From: Pectinophora gossypiella
Taxonomy: Eukaryota > Arthropoda > Insecta > Lepidoptera > Gelechiidae
Assembly: GCF_024362695.1 (NCBI RefSeq)
Contig: NC_065406.1
Span: forward strand, 7,254,001 to 7,318,000
Direction: 5' to 3'
Length of the DNA stretch: 64,000 bases
In this document: piece by piece, positions 47,215 through 58,703 of the stretch
Numbering within the stretch: the stretch's first letter is position 1
How the letters are laid out: each line of letters starts with the position of its first letter
Notes under the pieces: generated by a model
The model's database searches: none
What the model was told of the DNA's origin: nothing
Seen by the model: only the letters and a program-made list of their open reading frames with translations
Made by a program: the position numbers and the translations under genes

Positions 47215-49756
47215 ATGTTGATTGAAAGTTTTCTGCTACTCATTTCATTATCCGGTAAGTTTTACTCTAACATGAAATATTGTAAACAGTCAAACAAATA
47301 GACTATCAATCATTTAAACATCTGAAAAATAAAAATGGCCTGCGGGGTAACAAGGCCTCATTGAATCATACATACATGAACTGCCTATATACGTCCCACT
47401 TCTGGGTACAGGCCTCCCCACAATCAACCGGAGGGGGAATCAATTCATCTAAATTAGTAATATTGCTATTTGACATATTTTGTCGACATTGCGCACTTAC
47501 TTTTAAACGCGCAAATGTCAAATTATGATATTGCTTTTTGAGACGAATTGATTCAATGTGGCCAAGGGAGCCAAACGAGTATTGGTATATCCCGACTGAA
47601 TCAATGTTCGCAGCATTTTTACATTTGATATGCCTTCCGAAGCACGGAGTAATGTCCTTACCAAACATACGAGTCTCACAAAGTGATTTCGACAATGTGT
47701 CCAGATGATAAATTATTCCTCATCATTAATATAATAGTCACACTCTTGTCAGTGTAGCATTCTCCATGCTACTTATATAGGGAAAAATATGGCAGTGGTT
47801 TCCCTATTGCCTTCCGCCCCGCAGTACTCTGTCTGACGCGAGCGGGAAGGCGCCCAGAGTAGTCTATTTCAAAACCGGACTCCTGTCCTCCGCCTCTGAA
47901 TAGTACTGACAGTTACTAGTGCCCTCTGTCAGACATATAAGTCTATATATAAGGCACTTGAAAATAGTAACCAGACGCCTATAAATTAAAGAAAATCATC
48001 GTAAAATTATGAATTCACTTTTTTTAAATAAGTACGTATTTCAGGTTCTCTAGCACAAGGCGGAACCGCCACTGTGAATATTACTCTCAATACGAAATGG
48101 AGTTTCGATGGTTTGAATTACGAGTATATGTATGAATACGCTGATGTTCATAGCAAACGTGAATTACGCACATGCGCTGGTGAGTGGATCAGGTGCACAC
48201 TCAGAATGTAAGTTTGTATCACTACAGTAACTCTGTCTTGATTGGAGCTTAGATAGATATGAGACCTAGGCAAGAACAATAAATTTATCCCGGGGATGGA
48301 AGAAGAAACTTACGTGTCGTACAAGTTTACAGAAGTGGCGTGTGAGAATCGCCTCACAGGAACCGTTTATAATGTCGCGGGAATTAGACCTAGGCTTACA
48401 TAAGCGACTAAACGCAATCTATAATTGTTCTCCCCTTCTACTCAAGCAGTGGCTATAATATTTTCATTCACAAAAATATTTTTTTAGACCTTATCTGCAA
48501 AAAGTATGCGCCATCGACTATTATGATAGAACGTACAGAAATTACTACAGTATATGCGAAATCGAGTACGTGAACTGCTACGATATCATCCGAAATTGGT
48601 ACAGTTACCCTAACAGATATACTTTAAGTAAGTATTATTTTATTATAAGTATTTATAAACGAGTAATTATAATCCACGCAGTTTTATACAAATACATAGA
48701 CTCGTGCTAGTGGTCCAGGAGTCGAGTCATAACTTCATATGTAAGTAATCAGGATGACAACTTACAACTAATGGACCGATAGGTAGCTCATTTAGAGGAA
48801 CGTTTGATTCTCACTGTAAGGTCGCAGGTTCCAATCCTAAGTGTTGGCCTAAACCAATTGTTTTCGAATTCATTTTTGGATACATGATTAAAACGTTCTC
48901 AGCGGCGAAGGAAAACATCGTGAAGAAATGTAAACTGTATTGGGCTTGTACGGCCTCCGTGGTCCAGTGGTTGAGCGTTGGGCTCACGATCCGGAGGCCC
49001 CGGGTTCGAATCCCGGTGGGGACATATCGCAAAAATCACTTTGTGATCCCTAGTTTGGTTAGGACATTACAGGCTGATCACCTGATTGTCCGAAAGTAAG
49101 ATGATCCGTACTTCGGAAGGCACGTTAAGCCGTTGGTCCCGGTTACTACTTACCGATGTAAGTATGTAGTCGTTACATGAGTCATGTCAGGGGCCTTTGG
49201 TGGCTTAATAATAACCCTGACACCAGGGTTGATGAGGCTGGTATTCCACCTCACAATCCACACGATAAGAAGATTGGGCTTGTGGTTGTCACTTCGCGAG
49301 TGGAAGGACAAACAGTCGCTTCTGTAAAAACATGGACCTGTCGAATCTTCGGGGCCTGATGATTTGACAGCAGAACTGGGAAGCTAATGCTCCATAATAA
49401 GGAAATAACGGGTGACGTAGAATTAAAAACAGCTGAACCAAGTCTTAGATAATTGATCGAAAAGTTTGTCTATAAGTAGACAAAAATACACGCTTAATGT
49501 GTTGGTAAGTACTTACGTTACAATTTTTCTACGTGTGTGTTTTATTTTTGTCTACAATTGGGCTCAGGGTTCTTCAGGTGGGTGACTGAATAAAGGGTTA
49601 TGGATCATACTCCACCAAAACGTCTGTGTGTTGAGTAATTATTTTATTATTTTAAATATTAACCTTTTTTCAGACACCCGGTTATTTGAAGGATATGGCA
49701 ATAATTGCGCTGAAGGATGGGCAATGAACAGCGGTCGCCCCGCTGCCAATGGCTGA
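47215..49756 (+). CDS. Secreted six-cysteine protein, Kazal-like, four exons
   Basis: Exons 47215-47254, 48045-48207, 48488-48627 and 49674-49756 join in one frame to 141 codons plus TGA. All introns are GT..AG (three GTAAGT donors, T-rich acceptors; phases 1, 2, 1). Residues 1-18 (MLIESFLLLISLSGSLAQ) are a clear signal peptide, so the product is secreted. Cysteines are at 57, 64, 75, 91, 98 and 126. The part VCAIDYYDRTYRNYYSIC recalls the VCG.D..TY.N.C core of Kazal serine-protease inhibitors and vasotab-like peptides, but the spacing is off and one usual cysteine seems replaced, so inhibition of a protease is not assured. N24 in NITL is a likely glycosylation site. A SINE nested in a SINE lies in intron 3. 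The gene structure is well supported; the Kazal label is tentative. Confidence 0.8.
47371..47700 (-). mobile_element. SINE family 1b, reverse, interrupted
   Basis: 47371-47440 (cctatatacgtcccacttct, cccacaatcaaccgg) is the SINE 3' end and 47628-47700 (gccttccgaagcacgg, caaagtgatttcgacaatg) its 5' half. A MITE copy lies between them. It occupies intron 1 of the Kazal-like gene. Confidence 0.55.
47441..47570. mobile_element. Decayed copy of the 18633 hairpin MITE
   Basis: tcaattcatctaaattagta, atattgctatttgacat, gcgcaaatgtcaaat and gacgaattgattcaatgtgg correspond in order to both arms of the MITE at 18633-18789, with many changes. Confidence 0.55.
48785..49345 (+). mobile_element. SINE family 2, split by a family-1 SINE
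   Basis: 48785-48938 (ggtcgcaggttccaatccta, ggcgaaggaaaacatcgtga) and 49284-49345 (cagtcgcttctgtaaaaaca) are the two parts of the family-2 SINE also seen at 1035-1345. The gap holds the SINE at 48950-49272. Confidence 0.6.
48950..49272 (+). mobile_element. Full-length tRNA-derived SINE, family 1, 11-bp TSD
   Basis: The head at 48952-49024 has pol III box A (gtggtccagtggttgagcg) and box B (gggttcgaatcccgg). The body runs through gtgatccctagtttggttag and gcacgttaagccgttggtcc and ends cacacgataagaag. ATTGGGCTTGT flanks it exactly at 48939-48949 and 49273-49283, a target-site duplication. The perfect TSD points to a recent insertion into intron 3 of the Kazal-like gene. Confidence 0.9.
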
Positions 49757-49890
49757 ACTCTATCGAAGCTTCCTTATTACATTCTATTGAAAAGAAATCG
49801 GTGCTAATTAAACATACATCATTTAAATATATTACTGTCCCCTAAAAATCCACATTGTCGTTAGAAATACTTACTAAGTCAGCCGCCAAC

Positions 49891-49896
49891 AATAAA
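49891..49896 (+). terminator. Poly(A) signal AATAAA for the Kazal-like gene
   Basis: AATAAA lies 135 bases after the stop codon at 49756; it is the first such hexamer downstream. Confidence 0.5.
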
Positions 49897-50253
49897 ATGA
49901 AAAAACTATAATCAACTACTTACATACCTTGAATGAGATCGACAAACATTATATTTACATAATTCAATTCAGTTATTATTTGACTTCTACACATGTAACA
50001 TAGATGTAACATAGATTCAAGGAGTAAGCTTCTAAGCCGGTAATCGGTAACTGGCGTATAAGCTGTATGTCCATTTCACTGCCATGTGTATTCCCGCCTT
50101 TATTATTTTTCGCGAATCGTCACATTAGGTGTGGGTGTGATCGCGATGGCTGTTCGTGTAATCAATTATTTAGCTTTTGTAATGTGCATAGAAAATATGA
50201 TACCAATTTATTTATGAAATCACTAGATGGCGCCATCAAACGTTACGTGTATG

Positions 50254-50399
50254 TACAGTCATAAGCAGTATCATGTATCCACTTTAGAACCCTGTCGCAC
50301 TGTCATATTTGACATTTAATGAGACTTACGGTTTAATTTGTCAAAAAAGTTAATGTGACATGGTGTCAAAGTGTACACATATTAGTACTCGTGACCGTA
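50254..50399. mobile_element. MITE, copy B (same family as 33562)
   Basis: Ends tacagtcataagcagtatca and tattagtactcgtgaccgta are inverted repeats of about 32 bp; the interior (ccctgtcgcactgtcatatt, gtcaaaaaagttaatgtgac) matches copy A base by base over most of its length. Confidence 0.7.
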
Positions 50400-52116
50400 A
50401 CATGACATCCATCTAACCTAGAACCAAACAGGATCTTTGTTTCGGTGATGTGATTTAAGTCTTATTCACAGACTTTTAATATAACAACATGAATTACCTA
50501 CGCTAAAATCTAAAAATAATATTTGCATTCTCTCACATCACTTAAAATACCTACATAATGAACACCTACCGTAGTATCTTGTAGTATTTGGGCAACCAGG
50601 TAAAATAAATAAGAAAATAAACAATGTACAAGTATATTTCATTAAATCATTGTATAAATTAGAACTAATAGTGAAAAATAAATACGTATGTCCATATTTA
50701 TTTTTAATACTATGTAAAATAGAAGTCTCAAGTTGGGTTTAGAGAAACATTCACAGACAGGGCTAGGTAGATAGCCAATTATTAATTTCTTGCATGTAAT
50801 ATCGACTTCTTATGATATTAAACATTTCTGCAAAACCCAACTGAAAGTTCAGAAGACATGCACAGAGTAATTAAAGAATTCGGCGCCGTATAAAAAGTAA
50901 TACAAAGTATTTACAATAATACGCATAGAACAAGCTGACACGTAAGTCTAAAATAAATAAATTATAAGTTATATTGTATTCATTAGTAATATACCTAGGG
51001 CTACATTACAAAAGATTTTATACTTCGTCAAAACCTGATTCAGAATAATCCCACGAAATGACCCAGCAATGGGCTCGAGGGAGCATTTGTAGGGAGTATT
51101 CCAAAAGTAAATATTATTTTAGATGAGTATCGACTCAATAATTGTACAAAACACTGGTACCTATTATAATAAATAACCTATAAACTACAATTAATAAATG
51201 CATTACATTTTATTTCTAGAATTACACTTAATTGTCTGCCTATTATTTTATTAGACTTATTGTAACTTAAAGTGTGGAAAATCTCCAAACATATCAGCGT
51301 CAATTGGCAATGATAGCAGATACTATTATAAAATACATAAGAGTTTGATATTCAGTCCATCATTATTATTATTCTGGGAAAAATAAATAAATGAGGGTAT
51401 CATCGAATTTCGTCATCGATTGAATGAATGCGATGAGATGACCATTATAAAAGTTTACAAAACATATTGCAGGAGTAAAACCTTATTTTCCTACTACCTG
51501 CGCATTTTCAAACTTCATATTACCTTCTGCTGAACGACTTGTAGACATGCACGTTCGTATATTATTATCTACTTTAATATTAATAAATGCAATCAATAAA
51601 TGCAGTCAATTATACCTATATAAATGCATAAGACGCGGTGGTTATACGGCAATCAGTGCCATAGCCGCATTTGTACAGAACACACCACGGCAAGTGTGTA
51701 TAGATCTTAGTGTGATAATGTTGAACGGAAGGTTATGTTTCCATGGAATATTTTAATAAACATCATTCATTATCACAAAAAGGACGGAAGGGTTATATTG
51801 ATACAGACTTGAGGCGGGAAGGCGATAAATGGTCCTTGGCTTCTGATACTTGAAAATTCTTAAAGTTTGACAAATTGGATTTGTTGTTGAATCACTAACT
51901 ATAACTATAGCATGAAATTATACTGACCCACATAATAATAGATGGAAGCAACGAACTGTCAAAAACTGTTTTACGAGCTTGGTCAATCTTAAACTTGATT
52001 TTAGCGGTATTGTTTTCAGTAACTTTAAAAAAACAAAGTTGAGTTTAAATAGAAGAGAAGGGCCACACGTCGCCTTAAAAGTATTGGTGGTACAATCGCC
52101 TCTTGAGTGAGAATGT
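50400..52116. other. Intergenic/3' flank, nothing recognised
   Basis: AT-rich. It should include the 3' UTR of the ZP gene at its right end; possible minus-strand poly(A) signals (tttatt on the plus strand) are too common to choose between. No exon seen. Confidence 0.4.
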
Positions 52117-55100
52117 TTACGACAAATGCTTGGGTGGTGCCAGCCACTTGCGCATGTAGTAGCAGAAGATGGTCGCGATGTACATCAGGACCAGCAGCGC
52201 ACACGCAACTCCCAGCAGTAGCACCGACGCCTTGCTCGGACACGGCTCCACAATAGTCACTGTTTTTTCTGAAAAAAAATAAAATAAAATATGTTTAAGT
52301 TGTATGAATATAATGGAAATTCAGGAAACAATAATAAATTATAATTTATTTATATTTTAAAGCAAGCAGTGGCTGCAGTCGTCTTTGATTACTTGTGGCT
52401 CTGCCCACCCCATTAGGGATTACGGGCGTGAGTTTATGTATGTATGTATGTTATATTTTAAAATATAAATAATTGCAATGTGGCTCTTTATACACTGCAC
52501 AGTATTATATATATATAAAAAATACAATATAAGTGTGTCTTTTTTTATTTTCTGTGAATAGTTGATGCAGAGATCACTCATGATATTATAATGAATATAG
52601 AATACATTTTGTTAAGTCTGTGTGTAAAAGTAACGGCAATTAGTTGATAAAAATATAAAAAAAAACTCGCATTGGCTTAGGCTTACACAGTAGTCGTCGG
52701 CCCTGTGTGCGATTTTTGTAAATGAGTGTATAAGGTCTCTTACTCACGACCATCACTCTTCTTACTGGCAGTTAGTATAAAATGAATTAACGGCCTTGGA
52801 TTATTAATGGCCGGGATTGGATTGGACGGCCTCTGTGGTCCAGTGGTTGAGCGGTCGGACCACAATCCGGAGGTCTTGGGTTCGAATTCCGATGGAGACA
52901 TATCACAAGAAACACTTTGTGATCCATGCAGTGCCCTATTGCGTGCTGATCACCCGATTGTCCGAAAATAATATGATCCATGCTTCTGAGGGCACGTTTA
53001 GCAGTCGGTCCCAGCGACAATTTCAGTAAATAAGTAGTCGTTACATGAGTCATGTTAGGGACTTTTGGCAGCTCAATAGGAGCTCTGAGGCCAGGGTTGA
53101 TGAGGTCGATCACTGACCGCACAACCCATGCGAGAGAAGTATAAATTGAAAAAAAACTGATCAAAGGCTTTTATATTTTACCTTAGTAAGTTTTTCTTTT
53201 TAGAAGTACTTAATTAACATGAATGAAATGAGAATGTTTGTAACCGACAGAGGGATTGTGTCATCTAACATGATGGACTAATGTTATGGGCGATAGGCTG
53301 ATCCCTTATCACCATAAGGTTCATCATATCCAGCTTACGACATCGTATCAACAGTGGCTGCAAGTTGTCTTTGATTACTTGTGGCTCTGCCCACCCCATT
53401 AGGGATTACGGGCGTGAGTTTATGTATGTATGTATGTATGTTAATTAACAACTTACCACCAAAGCTAGTTTCGGAAGCGGTGCCACCCGGTTTATCAGAG
53501 CGAAGGAAGTCAGTGCTCTGGCGCTCGTCGCCGAAATCAAGCACGATGATCTCTTGCGAGATATTCATGTCTTCCTCTTGCGCGTGTGCCTCGCCGGCCT
53601 CTGCACGCGGCACTGAACGCTTCCTCCTACCCCATGACTCCACAGACTCTCTGCCCCATTCGCACACCGCCTGGAAATCAAGAGTAAAATCGTCTTGTCA
53701 AATAAAGTCCATTTGTTATAAAATCTTTTTGTCGAAGAAAGTAGACTTTTTAGCCTTAACTCAAAAAAGAAATAAAAAATACTGTCATTAGATAATTAAT
53801 GAAAACACGTGTTCAATACCAGCTAAATTTTATAAGATCATCCAAGTTTCGCAACTCTTAAGGCGCGCTGGAGCAGCATAATTATGAAGAAGAAGAAAAC
53901 AAACGAGATGGAAATCGATAAATACTTGAAGCTCCACAACTCGTTATTATATACGAGTGGTAAATAACCAAAACTCGATATCTATATAAATAAATTAAAC
54001 GCATGCTGTGGGATAATATTGCAGAATGTTTGTAATCGTCTATCAGTAACAAAATATAGAACACAGGTACCTACTTAAATATTTCAATCAACGTAAGGTG
54101 TTCCATGTCTGCTCAGGATACTTCAATAATAATGAATCCAAATTAAGATGTGTAACTAATAAGCAGGTTTCTTTTAATTTGTAATTAGTATAGTAAGTCT
54201 TGGAATGTTATTTAAAACTACTATATGAAAGTGATTGTTTCTCAATAAGCGAATCAAACGTATTCTTTTGAGAAATAAAGTATCTTAAACCTTAAAATAG
54301 AATTGACGATTCAAAGTGTAACCTACTGAATAAAGATATTTTTGAATTTGAATGAGTAACAAAATATAACCCCCGTAGTCAGGTTACATTAATTACATTG
54401 CGAGGTTTCCAGATAATTCGTTTAGGATAGATACTTACAGGCTCACAAGGCCCAAGACAGTACTTGACGTTGCACTGGAAGATGACGCCGTAGGACTCCG
54501 TGAATCTGAAGGCTTCGTATACCGACTGTAGGGCGTTCCCGTCCGGAGTGAAGGCCGGGAATATGGATGGGTCCACAGGACAACTGCGAAACAATATTTT
54601 AATTAGTACCTTATCGATAAATGAACTCACGCAAGGCCCTATCAACCCCAATAGGAAAGTTATATTTTAAATGGCATAATTATTTTATTTTTTTTTACTT
54701 AAAATGCGCCAACGTATAGGTATATAATACTCGTAATGATCAGCATGTTCAAAAGTCAACTTTTATAACAACCTCATCGAATATTCAAAGGCTTTTTCTT
54801 CTGCCTATGACTGTATATCTGTTTATTGTATAAAATAAATAAGGAACATAATAATATTTAAACAGTATTATCTCATAGCCATTTTCCACACTTACCCCTC
54901 ATCATCAATAATCTGGAATGTACTCTTGGAGTCCTTAGCCATCGCCACACAGCTGCGGGCGAAGATGCCATATGGAGCTGTGGAAGATAACAAGTTTCTA
55001 ATAAGTACCTAGATAAGTAGGTTAACAGATAGCACATCTTTTTCTTACTTACATCTCGGGATATTACCGGATAAGTTATAACGACCATCTCAATAGGTAA

Positions 55101-56836
55101 TCGGTAGTTAAAAGAGTTGTACTCACTGTCCTCTGGGATCTCGATGCGGAAGGTGAGCCGGTCCCCAATGCGCACTGTCTCCACCTCGCGCTGGCGACCA
55201 TCCAGGATGCGGATCCTCGGAGGAGGTGCCTCCGGAGCCGCTGTGATCGAGATCATCTCCGGGTCCCTGGGGGTAAACACTTCGTTAGTATACGTCCATT
55301 AAGAAATGCCCAATATCTCAAATTAGCTTCTAAACGTTTCTCCAGTTCTGCTCCACAATGTCCAAATCCTCTGGTAGTTGCGGCTACTGAATACTGGATT
55401 AGGGACAGTACTTAAATATCGGCGCCCGAAGAACGTAATAATCTTGGATCCTGATGACTAGGTCCATAGACGCGACCAACCAGCTTACGACAGCAAAAAA
55501 TAACTTCAGGACCCCAATAAAGACCCCGCCGCAGCGGTCGAAGTTTTCGTACTTTCGGAGCCTTCTGGACGCCCAATAGTTAAATAACCCGGATTTCTAG
55601 GACTTACAACACACATAACAGAACAAGAATGCCAACAACTTCGATTACCTGATGGGCACCATTCCGAAGGTAATGTTCTTGGAGCTCATGTCGTAAGTGC
55701 ACTTGACCTTGTAGATTTTGTCCGCCTTGGTCATTACCACGCTGTGGTGTTGCAGCACCACTGTGTTGGAGTATACTCCAGTCTGAAATGAAATTACTAG
55801 TCAGTGAAATTAGTAGTCAGGCTAGTTACTCCCATAGTACTTGGAAAGTTAGGATAATTCCTGCAAACGCATGACGACGTAAAACAAGTGACACTCCTCA
55901 TGAAAAACTTAGCATCACCAACGTGTGTCAATGTGCAACGTTTCCTAAGACTGAATCGACAAAGAACACAGATGTTCTGCGTCATCGCGCCATATTGTAA
56001 CAGCAAGGACATGGAAACACATCCGTCAAATGTTTGGTTGTTATTATAATAGTTATGGACTAGAACTTCCATTTCATCTTAAACCGCGTTGAGGTCCAGT
56101 CGGAGGAGGTTGCTCCTGCACGTCTCTAAGCGACCCTACGTGTATACACGTCCGTTGGATTGAAGGGCTTTTTTGTAAATGATGACATAAAACTTACAAC
56201 ACTCTGCATGGTACAGTCTTGGCCCGTTATCTTGAGATACAAGTGGAAGTAGTCGCTCCATTATCCAGGTTTGCTATAATAATAATTAAAACTTACAACA
56301 CTCTGCGTGTTACAGTCCTGTCCAGCCATGGTCAGGTCCAGTCGGAAGAGGTCGCTGTTGACCACGTCAATGTTGCACGTCTCGGAACGCCCCAACGCGT
56401 ATATACGTCCGTTAAACGGCTTGTTTGTTCGCACTTGCACTGCGATTCGCGTATCCTTGCAGTGGACCGACACTGGAATAATATTATTTTATTGGATCAT
56501 ACTCAATCATATTATATGAGCAGTAATTAATATCATAAATCTTGCATATACCTAACGAAACAAACACATGTAAACCTACAGATTTTAAAGTAAGTAATTT
56601 ATAAATGAATGAGATATTCTACAAAATTGTAGTTACGCATCGTAATTAAGTAGTGTTGTTTCATGTCGATTTTAAGCATTACATTTTGTAACAATAGTTT
56701 TTATTACCATCGTAACAAGTGCCAGTTTTATCACAGTTGGCATCATTCCTCGTAAGGTTGCTGGAAGTGGAAGTGTCTTGCTGATGCTCAATGGTCACAG
56801 GCAGCTCGCCACTCGGGTTGCTATTACTAGCCGGCT
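52117..56836 (-). CDS. ZP-domain transmembrane protein, C-terminal eight exons
   Basis: Minus-strand exons 56708-56836, 56297-56472, 55649-55782, 55127-55266, 54896-54977, 54439-54583, 53457-53670 and 52117-52268 have proper GT/AG ends and matching phases, and give 389 residues ending in TAA. The N-terminus is missing. The ZP domain runs from about CDKTGTCYDVSVHCKDTRIA (ZP-N) through TPYGIFARSCVAMAKDSK and GVIFQCNVKYCLGPCEP (ZP-C), followed by a furin-type site RRKR|S, a spacer, a hydrophobic segment (ASVLLLGVACALLVLMYIAT) and the basic tail RKWLAPPKHLS. Such proteins polymerise into apical extracellular matrix and help shape cuticle. The ZP sequence is most like the Trynity/Neyo/Nyobe/Morpheyus group, as I recall it; members of that group carry PAN domains further N-terminal, outside what I could find. 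Donors are mainly GTAAGT. Confidence 0.9.
52368..52450 (+). mobile_element. SINE fragment in ZP intron
   Basis: ttgattacttgtggctctgc, ccaccccattagggattacg and (tatg)n match 53345-53440 almost exactly. It lies in the last intron of the ZP gene. Confidence 0.6.
52827..53140 (+). mobile_element. tRNA-derived SINE, family 1, near full length
   Basis: Box A (gtggtccagtggttgagcg) and box B (gggttcgaattccga) are present, then tttgtgatccatgcagtgcc and ccagggttgatgaggtcgat. More diverged than 48950-49272. It lies in the last ZP intron, antisense to the gene; the open frames at 52787-53164 are its shadows. Confidence 0.75.
53224..53440 (+). mobile_element. SINE with (TATG)n end
   Basis: gggcgataggctgatccctt, caacagtggctgcaagttgt, ccaccccattagggattacg and a tatgtatgtatgtatgt tail that stops 10 bases before the ZP splice donor at 53456-53455. 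A shorter copy is at 52368-52450. Confidence 0.6.
54290..54353 (+). mobile_element. LINE 3' tail (gacgattcaaagtg family)
   Basis: attgacgattcaaagtgtaa then cctactgaataaagatattt then ttgaatttgaat; plus orientation, antisense in a ZP intron. See 12806-12895. Confidence 0.55.
56088..56262 (-). pseudogene. Decayed partial copies of a ZP exon
   Basis: 56195-56262 aligns without gaps to the 3' end of the ZP exon 56297-56472, including its splice donor (GTT|GTAAGT). It codes SDYFHLYLKITGQDCTMQSV against SDLFRLDLTMAGQDCNTQSV in the real exon. 56088-56170 aligns to the middle of the same exon (aggtccagtcgg, tgcacgtct, cgtccgtt) with gaps and an in-frame stop. On the minus strand the copies come after the real exon in the wrong order (3' part first), so they cannot replace it. 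They are old tandem exon duplicates. Confidence 0.75.
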
Positions 56837-58700
56837 CTGGAACAAAAACACTAAATTACACCCTCCATCAAATTAGTCACATTACCTCACTAATGAAACA
56901 CAATTACAAGTCGTAAATCCAAAGTAATCCACACTTTAAAATACGGATTACTATTTATAGGTTTCTGATTAGACAGTAGAGTCGGTACGTGGTGCGTGCA
57001 TCGTCATAATCGATACAAGATTGCAGAGATGCAGCCGAGGGTTCGACGCGCAACCAACTGCAATTACGGCCCACTGCCGCTCCGAGCAATCCCAGATTTT
57101 CACACGCAATTGATAAGTACTAGACTTCGACCAACCGCCCTCTATTTTCCCGAACGAGAGTAAACTCGCATTATCATTAACTTGGCAACCGCGTTCCCTA
57201 CGTACATAAACAGGCTTTACTTCTAAACTTTCGCGTAGACGTTAATTTACTGCAATTAATTACCCGGTAGAATCTAAACACGCTTGAAAGTTCCTAATGG
57301 CAATTATTATGAGAACATTCTAGCTAAATAAAAATACTATAAAAAAGTTTATAAAAGCTAATCTTATTATGAACTGATTATTATAATAACACAGGTTTTA
57401 GCCTCACCTTATGGTTGTCTAAAAGATAACCTTTATGCGATAATATTATTTGCCATGTACTTATATTTTCCTATATCTCTTCTTTTGGTATACTTAATAA
57501 AGTTATTTTTATCGTACTTGTTTTGCTGGGTCTTTCTAATAAGTCGTCGTCATACAGCTCTGACTCTAACAATGGTGACGTCACAAAGTGCTGCGATTTA
57601 GGCCGTTGACCGTCAGGCATCTCTGGACAAAGGACTGGTCGTTTTCGCCTACGATTGGTCTGTGCTTGAGTTTGTTCAGATATAGCACACAATAGCCTTA
57701 AACGGTCATTATGTGATGCTGGAGACAGTTGACCGTTGCGATGTTATCACTGTGTTGTGCTTTTCAAAATTCGCTCTAAAAGAAGGAACTATATGAAGTA
57801 TATAAGTAGTTGACCTTATAGTTTATAATACTCAGTTATAGTGTGTGATATTGATAATAGTCCGTAAATATCACAAGAAACTACAAACATAATTTTCGTT
57901 AAAAACGAATCCCGTAATAACCGTAACGGCTGGAACAATGAACAAAGATTACGTATTATTAGCTGTATATTTACCGTACTAATCATTCCTAATCTTACAT
58001 ATTGTAAACAATAGTTCAGAAACTCTCACAATTAGCATACTACTTTTTTTCATTAGCAACTTAATGTAAACCTCGTGAAGTCGTTGAGATAACTGAATTA
58101 GTAGCCAGGCGTATGTGCAACGCTTCAACGAGTCACAGGAAGCTATTGACCATCAGATTCTCACACTCACATTGCTTTAAAAACTATAAGTACTCGGAAA
58201 TGCCACGAGAACAAACTGTCCAATTAAAATATCTCAACTAAGCTGATGTGTGAAAAACTAGCGTACTAGAATAGAAACTTCTCACGTAATACAATTTATC
58301 GTCTTTTAATTTGAAATTAGACAAATATGGAAGGACTGACGCATGCCACGATGGTTGCGCTTCAAAGAGAGCGGCGGAATAAAATAACTTAGGAAAAACT
58401 ATATAAGTAGGAACATAGTGACACTCACTTTGCGACGAGACACTGACCTAAACTGTAGCGGTTCTTTATGCGTATTTAGTTTCTCTTATCCGCCTTTTTA
58501 TCTCAATCGTCCCTGCAAATATCCAATACCTACAATAATTCCAACGCTCAATTTCTTCGTGTCAAAGAAGATAACAATAATACACAATAAAATACGAAAC
58601 ATTCAATACACATTAACCCCATTCTCGCTTGTACATATCACTGTTTATCACGTCCGGCTGTGACAGCAGTTTAAGCTTAATTGCATCATAAATTGAACTA
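56837..58700. other. Upstream side of ZP exons, mostly unrecognised
   Basis: Presumably intron of the ZP gene. 57000-57190 is GC-richer and might be regulatory. 57404-57500 is a decayed LINE 3' UTR like 22210-22326. An open minus frame at 57742-57471 contains VLCPEMPDGQRPKSQHFVTS and an acidic LLESELYDDDLLE stretch. It looks somewhat coding, but its end overlaps the LINE fragment and I do not recognise it. Confidence 0.35.
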
Positions 58701-58703
58701 TAA

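Noticed and set aside
48952..49024. tRNA gene
   Set aside because: It has good A and B boxes, but the acceptor stem does not pair and it is fused to a SINE body with a target-site duplication. The same holds for 52828 and 58705.
48811..49032. Open frames within the SINEs (48811-49032, 48884-49099, 52787-53164, 58769-59074)
   Set aside because: They follow SINE boundaries, and translations such as RPRVRIPVGTY recur in every copy because of the B-box region; they are not proteins.
53381..53791. 136-codon plus-strand open frame
   Set aside because: Antisense to the ZP exon 53457-53670 and the neighbouring SINE; no plus-strand coding signs.
54873..55280. 135-codon single ORF starting MFTPRDPEMISI
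   Set aside because: It merges intron sequence at both ends with the real ZP exon 55127-55266; the spliced model explains it better.
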